Made by a program: the position numbers and the translations under genes. 64,000 nucleotides of DNA from Pedobacter kyungheensis (lineage in GTDB: Bacteria; Bacteroidota; Bacteroidia; Sphingobacteriales; Sphingobacteriaceae): assembly GCF_000812965.1 (NCBI RefSeq), contig NZ_JSYN01000012.1, positions 45,019 through 109,018 of the forward strand. Reading direction: 5' to 3'. This document shows, piece after piece, positions 33,653 through 42,013 of the stretch. Numbering within the stretch: position 1 is the stretch's first letter; each line of letters starts with the position of its first letter. The notes under the pieces are model-generated. The model was not told where the DNA came from. It made no database searches and saw only the letters and a list, made by a program, of their open reading frames with translations.

Positions 33653-34270
33653 ATGAAGAACGCTTTTTATCTGTTAGCCATGGCTTTATGTTTCGCCTGC
33701 AAGGGCGAAAAAAAAGAACCTGCTCAGGTTATGATTCCAACGCCTGCAGGAATACAGGGATTACAAAAAGGTAATGCAGCAGCTACACCGGCAGCAAGTA
33801 CAAAAAGCAATCTTATTTTTAATCCGCCACATGGCGAAGCAGGGCATACCTGCGCTTTGGCTGTCGGTGCTCCATTAAACAGAACAGCTCCTGCGCAATC
33901 CAAACCGGCAGTTGTAACACAACCCGCACCAGCGCCTGCTGTAACTGTAGCCAGTACGTCTGGTAAAAAATTAAATCCCAAACATGGCGAGCCTGGTCAC
34001 CGCTGCGATATTGCAGTGGGCGCTCCGTTAGATTCTAAACCTATTGCAGTAGCAAAAACAACTCCCACTCAACCTACAGTTACCCAAGTTTCGAACATTA
34101 AAGTGGGCAAGGGTATGAATCCTCCGCATGGTCAACCCAACCACCGTTGTGATATTGCCGTTGGCGCTCCTTTAAACAGCAAACCGGCACAAACCGTAAT
34201 TGCCCCTGCAGCGGCTGAAACCAAAACACCCGAAAGCAAAGCCGTTGAGGCTAAAAGCGAGGGGAAATAA
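33653..34270 (+). CDS. lipoprotein with three His/His/Cys repeat motifs
   Basis: A 205-residue protein I cannot assign to a named family. The N-terminus MKNAFYLLAMALCFAC has a lipobox ending at Cys16, then a charged linker. Three copies of a 20-residue motif NPxHG(E/Q)xxHxCx(I/L)AVGAPL(N/D) occur at residues 57-76, 108-127 and 156-175, joined by Ala/Pro/Thr/Lys-rich linkers. Each copy has two His and one Cys at fixed spacing (H-x4-H-x-C), suited to metal or haem binding. The tail is Ala/Glu/Lys-rich. I recall similar motifs in other Bacteroidota proteins, but no function is known to me. Neighbours (DinB, flippase) give no clue. Confidence 0.8.
   Translation: MKNAFYLLAMALCFACKGEKKEPAQVMIPTPAGIQGLQKGNAAATPAASTKSNLIFNPPHGEAGHTCALAVGAPLNRTAPAQSKPAVVTQPAPAPAVTVASTSGKKLNPKHGEPGHRCDIAVGAPLDSKPIAVAKTTPTQPTVTQVSNIKVGKGMNPPHGQPNHRCDIAVGAPLNSKPAQTVIAPAAAETKTPESKAVEAKSEGK
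33821..34177 (+). repeat. coding-region repeats of the HG-H-C motif
   Basis: The three 60-base units at 33821-33880, 33974-34033 and 34118-34177 encode the repeated motif of the lipoprotein. Unit starts are 153 and 144 bases apart. The protein motif is far better conserved than the linkers, pointing to selection on the motif. Confidence 0.8.
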
Positions 34271-34334
34271 CCGCTTACACAATTTGAATTTTCAATATGG
34301 CGCTTAACGCACATTTTTTTACATCTTTGCGTTA

Positions 34335-35660
34335 ATGAAATTACCCGCCATAAAAGGTTTTGACCAGGAAGCTCTAAAAAAGTATTTAAAAAATACCGGA
34401 ATGCTGCTTATTGGAAAAGTTGGCAGTTTGGCAATCAAAATGCTAACCAATATAGCTGTTGCAAACTATTTACTGGCATATGGGAACGGTATTTTAACAA
34501 CAGCCATAGCCTATGTTTTTTTGTTTGCTGCATTAGCCGGACTTGGCTTAGATCAGTTTATAGTAAAAGAACTTCATCAGTTTCCTCAAAACAGAGATAA
34601 AATTTTAGGCACTGCATTTGGTCTTAAAACATTTGCAGGCTTTATGTGTATCCCACTTATTGGGTTGGCCTGGCTAGTTTATCCTTTGCAAGATATTCAA
34701 TACCGTTTTATCTTACTCCTTTCTTTTATTGGAGTTTTTCAATCCTTTACCGTCATTGATTCCTATTTCCAATCTGAAGTAAAATCAAAATACATTATGC
34801 AAGTGCAGATTATAGGAAACCTGATTTCTGCCGCTATAAAAATTATCTTAATTTTCACCCATTCACCAATTAGTTATTTCTTTTTTGCATTTCTTTTCGA
34901 TACGATACTGCTTTCTATAGGATACATCATTACGTATTCTCGAAAAAACAGAAGTATACTGAACTGGAAATTTGAAAAAACATTAGCCAAAAAACTTTGT
35001 TCGTTATCATGGCCTTTAATCATTTCTGGTATAATGGTGTCTATTTATATGAAAATAGATCAAATTATGCTCAAGCAAATCCTTGGGGATAAAGGAACAG
35101 CTGAAGCAGGAGCATATGCAACTGTGGTTAATTTTAGCGAAGCATTAAATTTTGTTCCCGTTGCCATCGTTTCATCACTTTTTCCAGCAATCTTAAACGC
35201 AAGACGTGATGATAAAATTCGCTATCAAAAAAGATTACAGAATTTATATGATCTGATGGTTTGGCTAAGCCTGAGCTTTGCCATTTTTATAACTTTTGCA
35301 TCTCCGTTTATCTACAGTTATTTTAAACCCGAATATGCAAATGCAGCGCCTGTTTTATCTGTTCATGTTTGGGGTTCAGCCTTTATTTTTTTAGGTGTAG
35401 CCAGTGGACAATACCTTATAGCAGAAAATTTCGGCAGATTAACCTTCATCAGAACTGGAATAGGGGCTGTTATAAATATTATTTTAAATCTGCTTCTGAT
35501 TCCTTCAATGGGTATGATGGGAACAGCAATTGCAACAGTAATTGCATATTTTATTTCAGCCTTTTTTATATTATTTATCCCTAAACTTCGGCAACAGGGT
35601 ATAATGATGTTAAAATCATTACTTTTGGTAACAGCATTTCAAAAAATATTTAAACGTTGA
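34335..35660 (+). CDS. oligosaccharide flippase (Wzx-like)
   Basis: A 441-residue polytopic protein with about 12 to 14 membrane helices, matching polysaccharide exporters of the MOP superfamily. The N-terminus has KNTGMLLIGKVGSLAIKMLTNIAVANYLL, then GLGLDQFIVKELHQ and a final helix pair. It should flip lipid-linked glycan units across the inner membrane. It is visibly more AT-rich than its neighbours, common for wzx genes and a possible sign of transfer. The stop overlaps the TTG start of the next gene by 4 bases. A weak -7-like CATCTTTG ends 6 bases before the ATG. Confidence 0.88.
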   Translation: MKLPAIKGFDQEALKKYLKNTGMLLIGKVGSLAIKMLTNIAVANYLLAYGNGILTTAIAYVFLFAALAGLGLDQFIVKELHQFPQNRDKILGTAFGLKTFAGFMCIPLIGLAWLVYPLQDIQYRFILLLSFIGVFQSFTVIDSYFQSEVKSKYIMQVQIIGNLISAAIKIILIFTHSPISYFFFAFLFDTILLSIGYIITYSRKNRSILNWKFEKTLAKKLCSLSWPLIISGIMVSIYMKIDQIMLKQILGDKGTAEAGAYATVVNFSEALNFVPVAIVSSLFPAILNARRDDKIRYQKRLQNLYDLMVWLSLSFAIFITFASPFIYSYFKPEYANAAPVLSVHVWGSAFIFLGVASGQYLIAENFGRLTFIRTGIGAVINIILNLLLIPSMGMMGTAIATVIAYFISAFFILFIPKLRQQGIMMLKSLLLVTAFQKIFKR

Positions 35661-36304
35661 GTACTCTTAAAGCATTAACAACACTAATTGCCAAGCCAAA
35701 CAGGCTTAAGGCATTATTATCATACGGACATAAAGGATACTTAAACAGCATTGGCTGGTTTACGGCCTTTGATAAAAAACAGGCCGTAGATGGAAACGGA
35801 AAGGCATTACCCTGGGTAACCTATTCTTTTATCGATTTCATTAAAGAACGGATCAACAAAACACAACATATTTTCGAGTATGGATCAGGCAGTTCTACAC
35901 TATTTTATGCAGAGCGGGCAGGTTCGGTTACCTCTGTAGAGCATGATAAAGGCTGGTATGATAATGTAAAAAACACCAGTCCGGCCAATGCCGAAATGAT
36001 ATTTTGCGAATTGCAGAAAGATGGCGAGTACGCTAAAAAAGCAACCTTGCTTAACCGTAAATTCGATATTATTATTGTTGATGGCCGCGACCGCGTAAAT
36101 TGCTGCAAGCATAGTGTAGATGCATTATCGGCAAATGGCGTGTTGGTTTTAGATGATAGCGAGCGCGAGGTCTACCATCCGGCACGCGTGCTGTTAAAAG
36201 CGCAGGGTTTCAAAGAAATCAGTTTCAGCGGAATTTCACCGGGCTTATTCTACGAAAAGGCGACTTCTGTTTTTTATAAAGAAAACAACTGTTTAGGTAT
36301 TTAA
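35657..36304 (+). CDS. SAM-dependent methyltransferase-like protein, TTG start
   Basis: A 215-residue Rossmann-fold protein with HIFEYGSGSSTLFYAERAGSVTSVEHD (SAM-binding loop and acidic strand end) and FDIIIVDGRDRVNC, resembling small-molecule or FkbM-related methyltransferases. There is no ATG near the beginning. The TTG at 35657 overlaps the flippase stop as TTGA, a coupling arrangement equivalent to ATGA, so I accept it as the start. It probably modifies a sugar in the glycan handled by the flippase. Confidence 0.78.
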   Translation: MSTLKALTTLIAKPNRLKALLSYGHKGYLNSIGWFTAFDKKQAVDGNGKALPWVTYSFIDFIKERINKTQHIFEYGSGSSTLFYAERAGSVTSVEHDKGWYDNVKNTSPANAEMIFCELQKDGEYAKKATLLNRKFDIIIVDGRDRVNCCKHSVDALSANGVLVLDDSEREVYHPARVLLKAQGFKEISFSGISPGLFYEKATSVFYKENNCLGI

Positions 36305-36317
36305 TCTTATTCATGTT

Positions 36318-37079
36318 ATGCTGAGCGAAGAAGTAAAAACCGCCTACGATAATTTTTATACCAATAGTGATGTGGCCTGGCGCATGCTTGGAGCCAAATA
36401 TAAAGCAAAAAATATTGTTGATGTTTGCAAAGGCATTAAACCCCAAAAGGTTTTAGAAGTTGGCGCAGGAGATGGCAGTATCTTACATTTTTTAAATGAA
36501 TGGAGCTTCGCGCCTAAGCTTTATGCCCTGGAAATTGCACAAAGCGGTGTCGATATTATTAAAGAACGTAAGCTTTCTAAACTGCAAGAAGCACAAACTT
36601 TTGACGGATATAAAATACCTTACGCAGACGATGCTTTCGACCTGGTGATTTTAGCGCACGTTTTAGAACATGTAGAACACGAGCGCATCCTGATCCGGGA
36701 GTTAAAGCGGGTTGCTAAATATATTGTAGTAGAAGTTCCAAAAGATTATCGTTTCGGTGTGGATAAACGCATGAAACACTTTTTAGATTACGGACACATT
36801 AACATGTACACGCCTACTTCGCTCAGGTTTTTATTACAAAGTGAAGGTCTGGAGATTTTAGCTGATAAAACTTCGATGACTGCCACCGAAACTGTAAAAT
36901 TTAATGAGTTTATCAACCGGAAAGCACCAAAAACCTTTACTAAGAATTTAAAAATAGAATTGGAATACCGGATTAAAAAAGCTTTAGGTAATTTATTGGG
37001 AAAGAAAAAACAAGAACAGTTTGCCAATGCTTATACCGTACTTACGCAAAAATCAGATCATAACCTACACATATTTTAG
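36318..37079 (+). CDS. class I SAM-dependent methyltransferase (Methyltransf_11 type)
   Basis: A 253-residue enzyme with VLEVGAGDGSILHFLNEW (motif I), YALEIAQSGVDIIKERK, and FDLVILAHVLEHVEHERILIRELKRVAKYIVVEVP (motifs II-III of the Methyltransf_11 group). It starts 13 bases after the previous methyltransferase gene and belongs to the flippase operon. Likely role: methylation of a sugar or lipid carrier intermediate; the acceptor is unknown. Confidence 0.87.
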   Translation: MLSEEVKTAYDNFYTNSDVAWRMLGAKYKAKNIVDVCKGIKPQKVLEVGAGDGSILHFLNEWSFAPKLYALEIAQSGVDIIKERKLSKLQEAQTFDGYKIPYADDAFDLVILAHVLEHVEHERILIRELKRVAKYIVVEVPKDYRFGVDKRMKHFLDYGHINMYTPTSLRFLLQSEGLEILADKTSMTATETVKFNEFINRKAPKTFTKNLKIELEYRIKKALGNLLGKKKQEQFANAYTVLTQKSDHNLHIF

Positions 37080-37097
37080 TTTAAATTAATATATTTA

Positions 37098-37110
37098 ACC
37101 ATATAAGGCA
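37098..37110 (+). repeat. left inverted repeat of GxxExxY cassette 1
   Basis: ACCATATAAGGCA, the exact reverse complement of 37653-37665. The two arms enclose the GxxExxY gene in 568 bases. The flanking bases show decayed CATA-AAG-like iterations. Confidence 0.75.
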
Positions 37111-37208
37111 TAATTAGATAACATAAGCTTAGTTAAATTTTGCCCAAACCCCTATAATTGCAAGTTAAAATCATCCCGAATTAATTGTTAATTTAATTTA
37201 TAAAGGGA

Positions 37209-37619
37209 ATGTTATTAACAAAAAATTATTTAAAAGACCTTGTTTATAAGGTAAATGGAGCGGCCATTGAAGTACATAAAGCACTAGGCCCAGGTCTGTT
37301 AGAAGGCACTTATCACAAATGTATGGTGCATGAACTTAACTTAAGAAACATTAAATTCAAATCTGAGCTCATTATTCCCATAAATTATAAGGGATTAGAA
37401 ATTGATGCAAATTTAAGGTGCGATTTATTAATTGAAGATTCGCTAGTCGTTGAACTTAAATCCGTAGAAAATGTATCTCCAATTCACGTTGCCCAGCTTC
37501 TAACTTATATGAAGCTTCTACATATTCCGATTGGATTAATCATAAATTTCAATTGCTCACACATATTTACTGAGGGGCAGAAAACATATGTGAATGAAAT
37601 ATATGAATCAATTGCTTAA
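37209..37619 (+). CDS. GxxExxY family protein (copy 1)
   Basis: A 136-residue protein with the eponymous motif G29-LLE32-GTY35 and a nuclease-like core: CDLLIEDSLVVELKSVE contains Asp72, Glu82 and Lys84, spaced as in the PD-(D/E)xK fold, followed by QLLTYMKLL (Gln96). A nuclease-like role is inferred; no function is established for the family. It sits alone inside the flippase/glycosyltransferase locus and between perfect 13-bp inverted repeats, which argues for insertion. A second copy lies at 60039-60416. Confidence 0.9.
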   Translation: MLLTKNYLKDLVYKVNGAAIEVHKALGPGLLEGTYHKCMVHELNLRNIKFKSELIIPINYKGLEIDANLRCDLLIEDSLVVELKSVENVSPIHVAQLLTYMKLLHIPIGLIINFNCSHIFTEGQKTYVNEIYESIA

Positions 37620-37652
37620 TATTGTCTCCACGTAACTTAAATGGAACTTACT

Positions 37653-37665
37653 TGCCTTATATGGT
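37653..37665 (-). repeat. right inverted repeat of GxxExxY cassette 1
   Basis: TGCCTTATATGGT, a perfect 13-bp match in inverse orientation to 37098-37110. It lies 33 bases past the GxxExxY stop. Confidence 0.75.
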
Positions 37666-37727
37666 GAATAAAATATAGTATTGAGTAAGGCACATAAACC
37701 GATCTTTCTTTAATAGTAAAAACAAAC

Positions 37728-38645
37728 ATGCACAAACTTGCCCCCATAGCCCTTTTCGTTTATAACCGCCCGCAGCATACCGAGCGTACCTTAAACTTTT
37801 TGCAGCAAAATGAGCTGGCGGCCAGCAGCCACCTGTATATTTTTTCTGATGGAGCAAAAACGCCAAACGATGAGGAGAAAGTTAGGGAAGTAAGGGCTAT
37901 CATCAATAAAGTAAAAGGTTTCAAATCGGTTAAAGTAAGCGAACGGAAAGAAAATGCAGGTTTAGCCAATTCGGTAATTGCCGGAGTAAGCCAATTGGTA
38001 GCCGAATACGATCAGGTAATTGTTTTTGAAGATGACCTGGTTACTTCGCCACATACCTTAACCTATTTTAACGATGCTTTAACTCGCTACCGCGACGAGG
38101 AAAAAGTAATGCATATCGGTGCATACATGTACCCGCTTGAGGGCGAAAAGCTACCACAATCGTTTTTTTACCGCGCTGCCACCAGTTGGGGCTGGGCTAC
38201 CTGGGGAAGGGCATGGAAAAACTTCGAACCCGATATCAACCTGCTGATCAAACAATTCGACAAAAAGAAGAGAAAAGCATTTTCGATCGATCATACCATG
38301 AATTTCTGGAAACAGATGCTGGAATTTAAAAAAGGTAAAAACAATAGCTGGGCCATCAGGTGGTATGCTTCCATTTTCTTAAAAGATGGCTTAACGCTCA
38401 ACCCATCGCAATCCCTGGTCAACAATATTGGTCATGATGGAACCGGCGTACACTCAGGCATAAACGATATTTACAATGTAATTATTAACCCTAAGCCGAT
38501 TACCGAATTTCCAACGGTAATTGCCGAAGATGCTTTAGCCTATAAATCAATAAAAAAGTTTTTAGCCAAACGGAAAGGTAATATGGTTACCCGGGTCAGG
38601 CGTTTCGTCAAAGAAAAACTGGCGCAATACTTCTCTAAAAAATAA
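37728..38645 (+). CDS. glycosyltransferase (GT-A type)
   Basis: A 305-residue cytosolic glycosyltransferase. LAPIALFVYNRPQHTERTLNFL at the N-terminus, the nucleotide-sugar motif VIVFEDDLVTSP (DDx-like acid pair), and RAATSWGWATWGRAWKNFEPD are typical of GT2/GNT-I-like enzymes that Bacteroidota annotations call glycosyltransferases. It belongs functionally with the flippase and methyltransferases upstream. Donor and acceptor cannot be told from the sequence. Confidence 0.82.
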   Translation: MHKLAPIALFVYNRPQHTERTLNFLQQNELAASSHLYIFSDGAKTPNDEEKVREVRAIINKVKGFKSVKVSERKENAGLANSVIAGVSQLVAEYDQVIVFEDDLVTSPHTLTYFNDALTRYRDEEKVMHIGAYMYPLEGEKLPQSFFYRAATSWGWATWGRAWKNFEPDINLLIKQFDKKKRKAFSIDHTMNFWKQMLEFKKGKNNSWAIRWYASIFLKDGLTLNPSQSLVNNIGHDGTGVHSGINDIYNVIINPKPITEFPTVIAEDALAYKSIKKFLAKRKGNMVTRVRRFVKEKLAQYFSKK

Positions 38646-38759
38646 TTTCAGCAAATATTTGCAGTTATAGCCTCTTGTTGTGAGCTATTTAAAAAATGAC
38701 AAACCTTTTTTTAATGGCTCCTGTTCTTTTTATACATCAAAACTATAAAAAATAACAAC

Positions 38760-39215
38760 ATGAAAACAGCAACAGCAACTGCAGAAGTACTTAACGATCT
38801 CATCTTAATTAATAACGACCGTATTGAAGGCTATGAAAGAGGTCGCAAGGAATTAAAAGATGGTGACGCAGATTTAAAATCACTCTTTTTAAACATGATT
38901 AGCGAAAGCCAGAAATATAAAATGGCTTTAGCTACCGAAGTATCGGCCCTAGGCGAAGATATTGAAACCGGAACCACCAATTCGGGTAAAATTTACAGGG
39001 TTTGGATGGATGTTAAGGCCATGTTTACTGGTAACGACCGCCAAACTGTTTTAAATAATTGTGAATTTGGCGAAGATGCTGCGCAAAACGCCTATAAAAT
39101 GGCTTTAGAGGAAGAAGATCTGCCATCGAACATCAGGGAACTGATTTCGGATCAAAAAGCATCATTAAGAACCTCGCACGATGAAATAAAAAGGTTGCGC
39201 GATGCACAGGCATAA
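38760..39215 (+). CDS. PA2169-type four-helix-bundle protein (DUF2383)
   Basis: A 151-residue all-alpha protein of the DUF2383 / PA2169 family: TAEVLNDLILINNDRIEGYERG at the N-terminus, the central YKMALATEVSALGEDIETGTTNSGKIYRVWMDVKAMFTG segment and a C-terminal helix. The fold is ferritin-like; members are often general-stress or sediment proteins, but no activity is known. The 114 bases upstream show no TAnnTTTG box, so another sigma factor may drive it. Confidence 0.87.
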   Translation: MKTATATAEVLNDLILINNDRIEGYERGRKELKDGDADLKSLFLNMISESQKYKMALATEVSALGEDIETGTTNSGKIYRVWMDVKAMFTGNDRQTVLNNCEFGEDAAQNAYKMALEEEDLPSNIRELISDQKASLRTSHDEIKRLRDAQA

Positions 39216-39237
39216 TGGAATAACTTATATAAAAACG

Positions 39238-39274
39238 AAAAACTCCCCTGGTTTATAACGAGGGGAGTTTTTTT
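39238..39274 (+). terminator. terminator after the DUF2383 gene
   Basis: Stem AACTCCCCT (39241-39249) / AGGGGAGTT (39261-39269) is followed by a T-run to 39274. An A-run on its left may let it also end the convergent cphA transcript. Confidence 0.9.
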
Positions 39275-39286
39275 ATAGTATCATTC

Positions 39287-39380
39287 CGTCATTCTGAACT
39301 TGTTTCAGCATCTATTAGACCCTGAAATACCCGTCTGACCAGCCGGGCAGAAATCCGATAGCTATCAGATCAGGGTGACG
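39287..39380. repeat. REP-like palindromic element
   Basis: Starts CGTCATTCTGAACTTG and ends ATCAGGGTGACG, whose outer arms pair imperfectly. An inner dyad ATCCGATAGCTATCAGAT lies at 39352-39369. The CGTCATTCTGAACTTG...CAGGGTGACG form is a familiar dispersed intergenic repeat type in this phylum. It lies between convergent genes. Confidence 0.7.
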
Positions 39381-39397
39381 ATGCTTCTTTTTAAATT

Positions 39398-42013
39398 TTA
39401 CGCTTCCAACTCCTTATCCAGATGCTCGGTAACCCGTTGAATGGTGTTATCAATCGTATTACTCAAAATTGTTAAATAAGAACCTTTCTTAGCTGTATCA
39501 ATCGCAATTTGCAAACATTCGGTACTCTTATGATTGATAATGACTTCTTTGTTAGGATCAACTTCGCGAATACCTTTCAAAAGTAAATCAACTAAATCTT
39601 GCTGCTGGCGTCCGCGCAGGTATTTTTCCTGGCAGATGTAAATTTTATCGAACATTTGTGCCGAAATCCGGGCAGTTTCCATAATATCTGAATCTCTTCT
39701 GTCGCCGGTTGCCGAAATAATCCCTACATGTTCAGTTGCCTCCACCCCTTGTAAGAAACCTTTAACCCCATTAAAGCCATCGGGATTGTGCGCAAAATCT
39801 ACCAGCACTTTAAAATCTTTAAACCTGAAAACATTCATTCTTCCCGGCGTATGCGCAGCTGAAGGAATAAAAGTTTCCAATGCCAGGCGGATATCTTCAG
39901 GTTTATAACCCCATAAATAGGTTGCAAGCGTTGCTGCAAGCACATTCTGGATCATAAAGTTTACCGAACCGCCAAAAGTTAGCGGAATATGTGAAGCTTT
40001 ATCTACCCTTAATTTCCAATCGCCGGTTTTTATGGTAATGTATCCGTTTTCGTAAATAGCAGCGATGCCTCCTTTTTTACAGTGTTCTTTAATTATCGGA
40101 TTATTTTCATCCATGCTGAAATAAGCCACATTACAACGGGCATCTTTGGCAATACGTACGCAATAACCATTATCGGCATTTAATACCGCCCAGCCCTTGC
40201 GCCTTACAGCACCAATTACCACGGCTTTTACCCGGGTTAAATCGTCGAGATTGTGAATATCAGAAATGCCAAGGTGGTCTTCCTGAATATTGGTTACTAC
40301 GCCAATATCGCAGGCATTAAAGCCTAATCCAGCTCTTAAAATACCTCCACGGGCGGTTTCCAGCACGGCAAACTCTACTGTCGGGTCTTTCAAAATAAAC
40401 TCTGCACTCACTGGTCCGGTAGTATCGCCTTTCATCAACATGGTATTATGCACATACACGCCATCACTGGTGGTAAAACCTACCCGTTTTCCGTTACTGC
40501 GGATAATATGTGCTATCAGCCGCGTGGTAGTGGTTTTTCCATTGGTTCCGGTTACAGCAATAATCGGAATTTGCGATAACTTACCTTGCGGGTAAAGCAT
40601 ATCAATTACCGGGGCAGCCACATTTCGGGGTAAGCCTTCGCTTGGCGCCAGGTGCATCCTGAAACCAGGGGCAGCATTTACTTCCAACACAACACCTCCA
40701 TTTTCGGTTAATGGCTGGGTAAGGTTTTGCGCCATAATGTCTATTCCACAAATATCCAGACCAATTACCCTCGAAATTCTTTCGCAGATAAATATATTTT
40801 GTGGATGTACAATATCGGTTACATCGATTGATGTACCGCCGGTACTTAAATTAGCGGTAGATTTTAAATAAACAATCTCGCCCTTTTCCGGAATGGTTGT
40901 TAAAGTATAATCTTTCTTGGCCAGTAAATCCAGCGTATCGCGGTCTACTGCAATTTCGGTTAATACATTCTCATGTCCATAACCACGGCGCGGATCTTCA
41001 TTTTCCTGATCAATCAGTTCCTGAATAGTATGGATTCCGTTCCCTCTTACATGTGCCGGATCGCGTTGTGCGGCAGCTACTACTTTATGATCGATTACCA
41101 ATACCCTAAAATCATATCCGGTAATAAATCTTTCAATAATCACCCTTCGCGAGTAGCTTTTGGCATATTCGAAAGCAGCTATTGCCGCTTCCATGGTTTT
41201 AACATTAATGGTTGCTCCTTTACCATGGTTACCATCCAAAGGCTTAAATACCAGAGGGAAACCTACTTTTTTAACCGAAGCTTCTAAATCATCGATATTT
41301 GAAATGGTTACACCTGCTGCAACAGGAATAGCCGCTTCGGTAAGCAAACGCTTGGTTTCTTCTTTGTTACTGGCAATATCTACTGCTATGCTACTCGTTT
41401 TTTCAGTCATAGTAGCCCTAAAACGGACCTGGTTTTTACCGTAGCCCAACTGCACCAGCGAACTTTTGTTCAGCCTGATCCACGGAATGCTTCTGCTCAC
41501 AGCTTCTTCTACGATTGATGCGGTACTTGGACCCAATGCCTCCAGTTCTCTGATTTCCCTCATCCTGCGGATATCGTGCTCCAGATCGTACTCTTTGTTA
41601 TCAATGAGTGCTTCGGCAATCCGCACCGCAGCTTCGGCAGCATAAACCCCTACTTTTTCTTCCAGGTAACTGAATACCACGTTGTAAACTCCTTCAGTTT
41701 TGGTCATACGCGTGCGGCCAAAACCAGTATCCATGCCCGCAAGGGTCTGGATTTCCAGCGCAATGTGCTCAATTACATGCCCCATCCACGTACCCTCTTT
41801 TACACGCGTAAAAAAGCCCCCTTCTACACCTTTAGAGCAGCGGTGGGTGAACATGCTGGGCAGCAATTTCTCAATCCTTTCACTAAATCCCTCAATCACA
41901 TTGGTTGGCTTCTGCTCCATGTCCTCCAAATCCAACCGCATCTGAATTAGTTTTTTCCGGTTAATCGACCAAATATTTGGCCCTCTTAATACTTGTATGT
42001 TTGATATCTTCAT
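39398..42013 (-). CDS. cphA: cyanophycin synthetase
   Basis: Makes cyanophycin, the multi-L-arginyl-poly-L-aspartate nitrogen store, from Asp, Arg and ATP without a ribosome. The 871 residues give the full architecture. N-terminal primer-binding domain (HVIEHIALEIQTLAGMDTGFGRTR). ATP-grasp domain that adds Asp (KPLDGNHGKGATINV about residue 260, RVLVIDHKVVAA, LEVNAAPGFRMHLAP). Mur-ligase-like domain that adds Arg (AVTGTNGKTTTTRLIAHI about residue 490, HTPGRMN, DFAHNPDG). The cyanophycinase gene diverges from it across a 292-base region. No catalytic block is missing. Confidence 0.96.
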   Translation of the reverse strand: MKISNIQVLRGPNIWSINRKKLIQMRLDLEDMEQKPTNVIEGFSERIEKLLPSMFTHRCSKGVEGGFFTRVKEGTWMGHVIEHIALEIQTLAGMDTGFGRTRMTKTEGVYNVVFSYLEEKVGVYAAEAAVRIAEALIDNKEYDLEHDIRRMREIRELEALGPSTASIVEEAVSRSIPWIRLNKSSLVQLGYGKNQVRFRATMTEKTSSIAVDIASNKEETKRLLTEAAIPVAAGVTISNIDDLEASVKKVGFPLVFKPLDGNHGKGATINVKTMEAAIAAFEYAKSYSRRVIIERFITGYDFRVLVIDHKVVAAAQRDPAHVRGNGIHTIQELIDQENEDPRRGYGHENVLTEIAVDRDTLDLLAKKDYTLTTIPEKGEIVYLKSTANLSTGGTSIDVTDIVHPQNIFICERISRVIGLDICGIDIMAQNLTQPLTENGGVVLEVNAAPGFRMHLAPSEGLPRNVAAPVIDMLYPQGKLSQIPIIAVTGTNGKTTTTRLIAHIIRSNGKRVGFTTSDGVYVHNTMLMKGDTTGPVSAEFILKDPTVEFAVLETARGGILRAGLGFNACDIGVVTNIQEDHLGISDIHNLDDLTRVKAVVIGAVRRKGWAVLNADNGYCVRIAKDARCNVAYFSMDENNPIIKEHCKKGGIAAIYENGYITIKTGDWKLRVDKASHIPLTFGGSVNFMIQNVLAATLATYLWGYKPEDIRLALETFIPSAAHTPGRMNVFRFKDFKVLVDFAHNPDGFNGVKGFLQGVEATEHVGIISATGDRRDSDIMETARISAQMFDKIYICQEKYLRGRQQQDLVDLLLKGIREVDPNKEVIINHKSTECLQIAIDTAKKGSYLTILSNTIDNTIQRVTEHLDKELEA

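Noticed and set aside
37098..37665. Insertion sequence around the first GxxExxY gene
   Set aside because: Perfect inverted repeats exist, but I see no transposase and no clear target-site duplication, so it is reported only as a repeat-bounded cassette.
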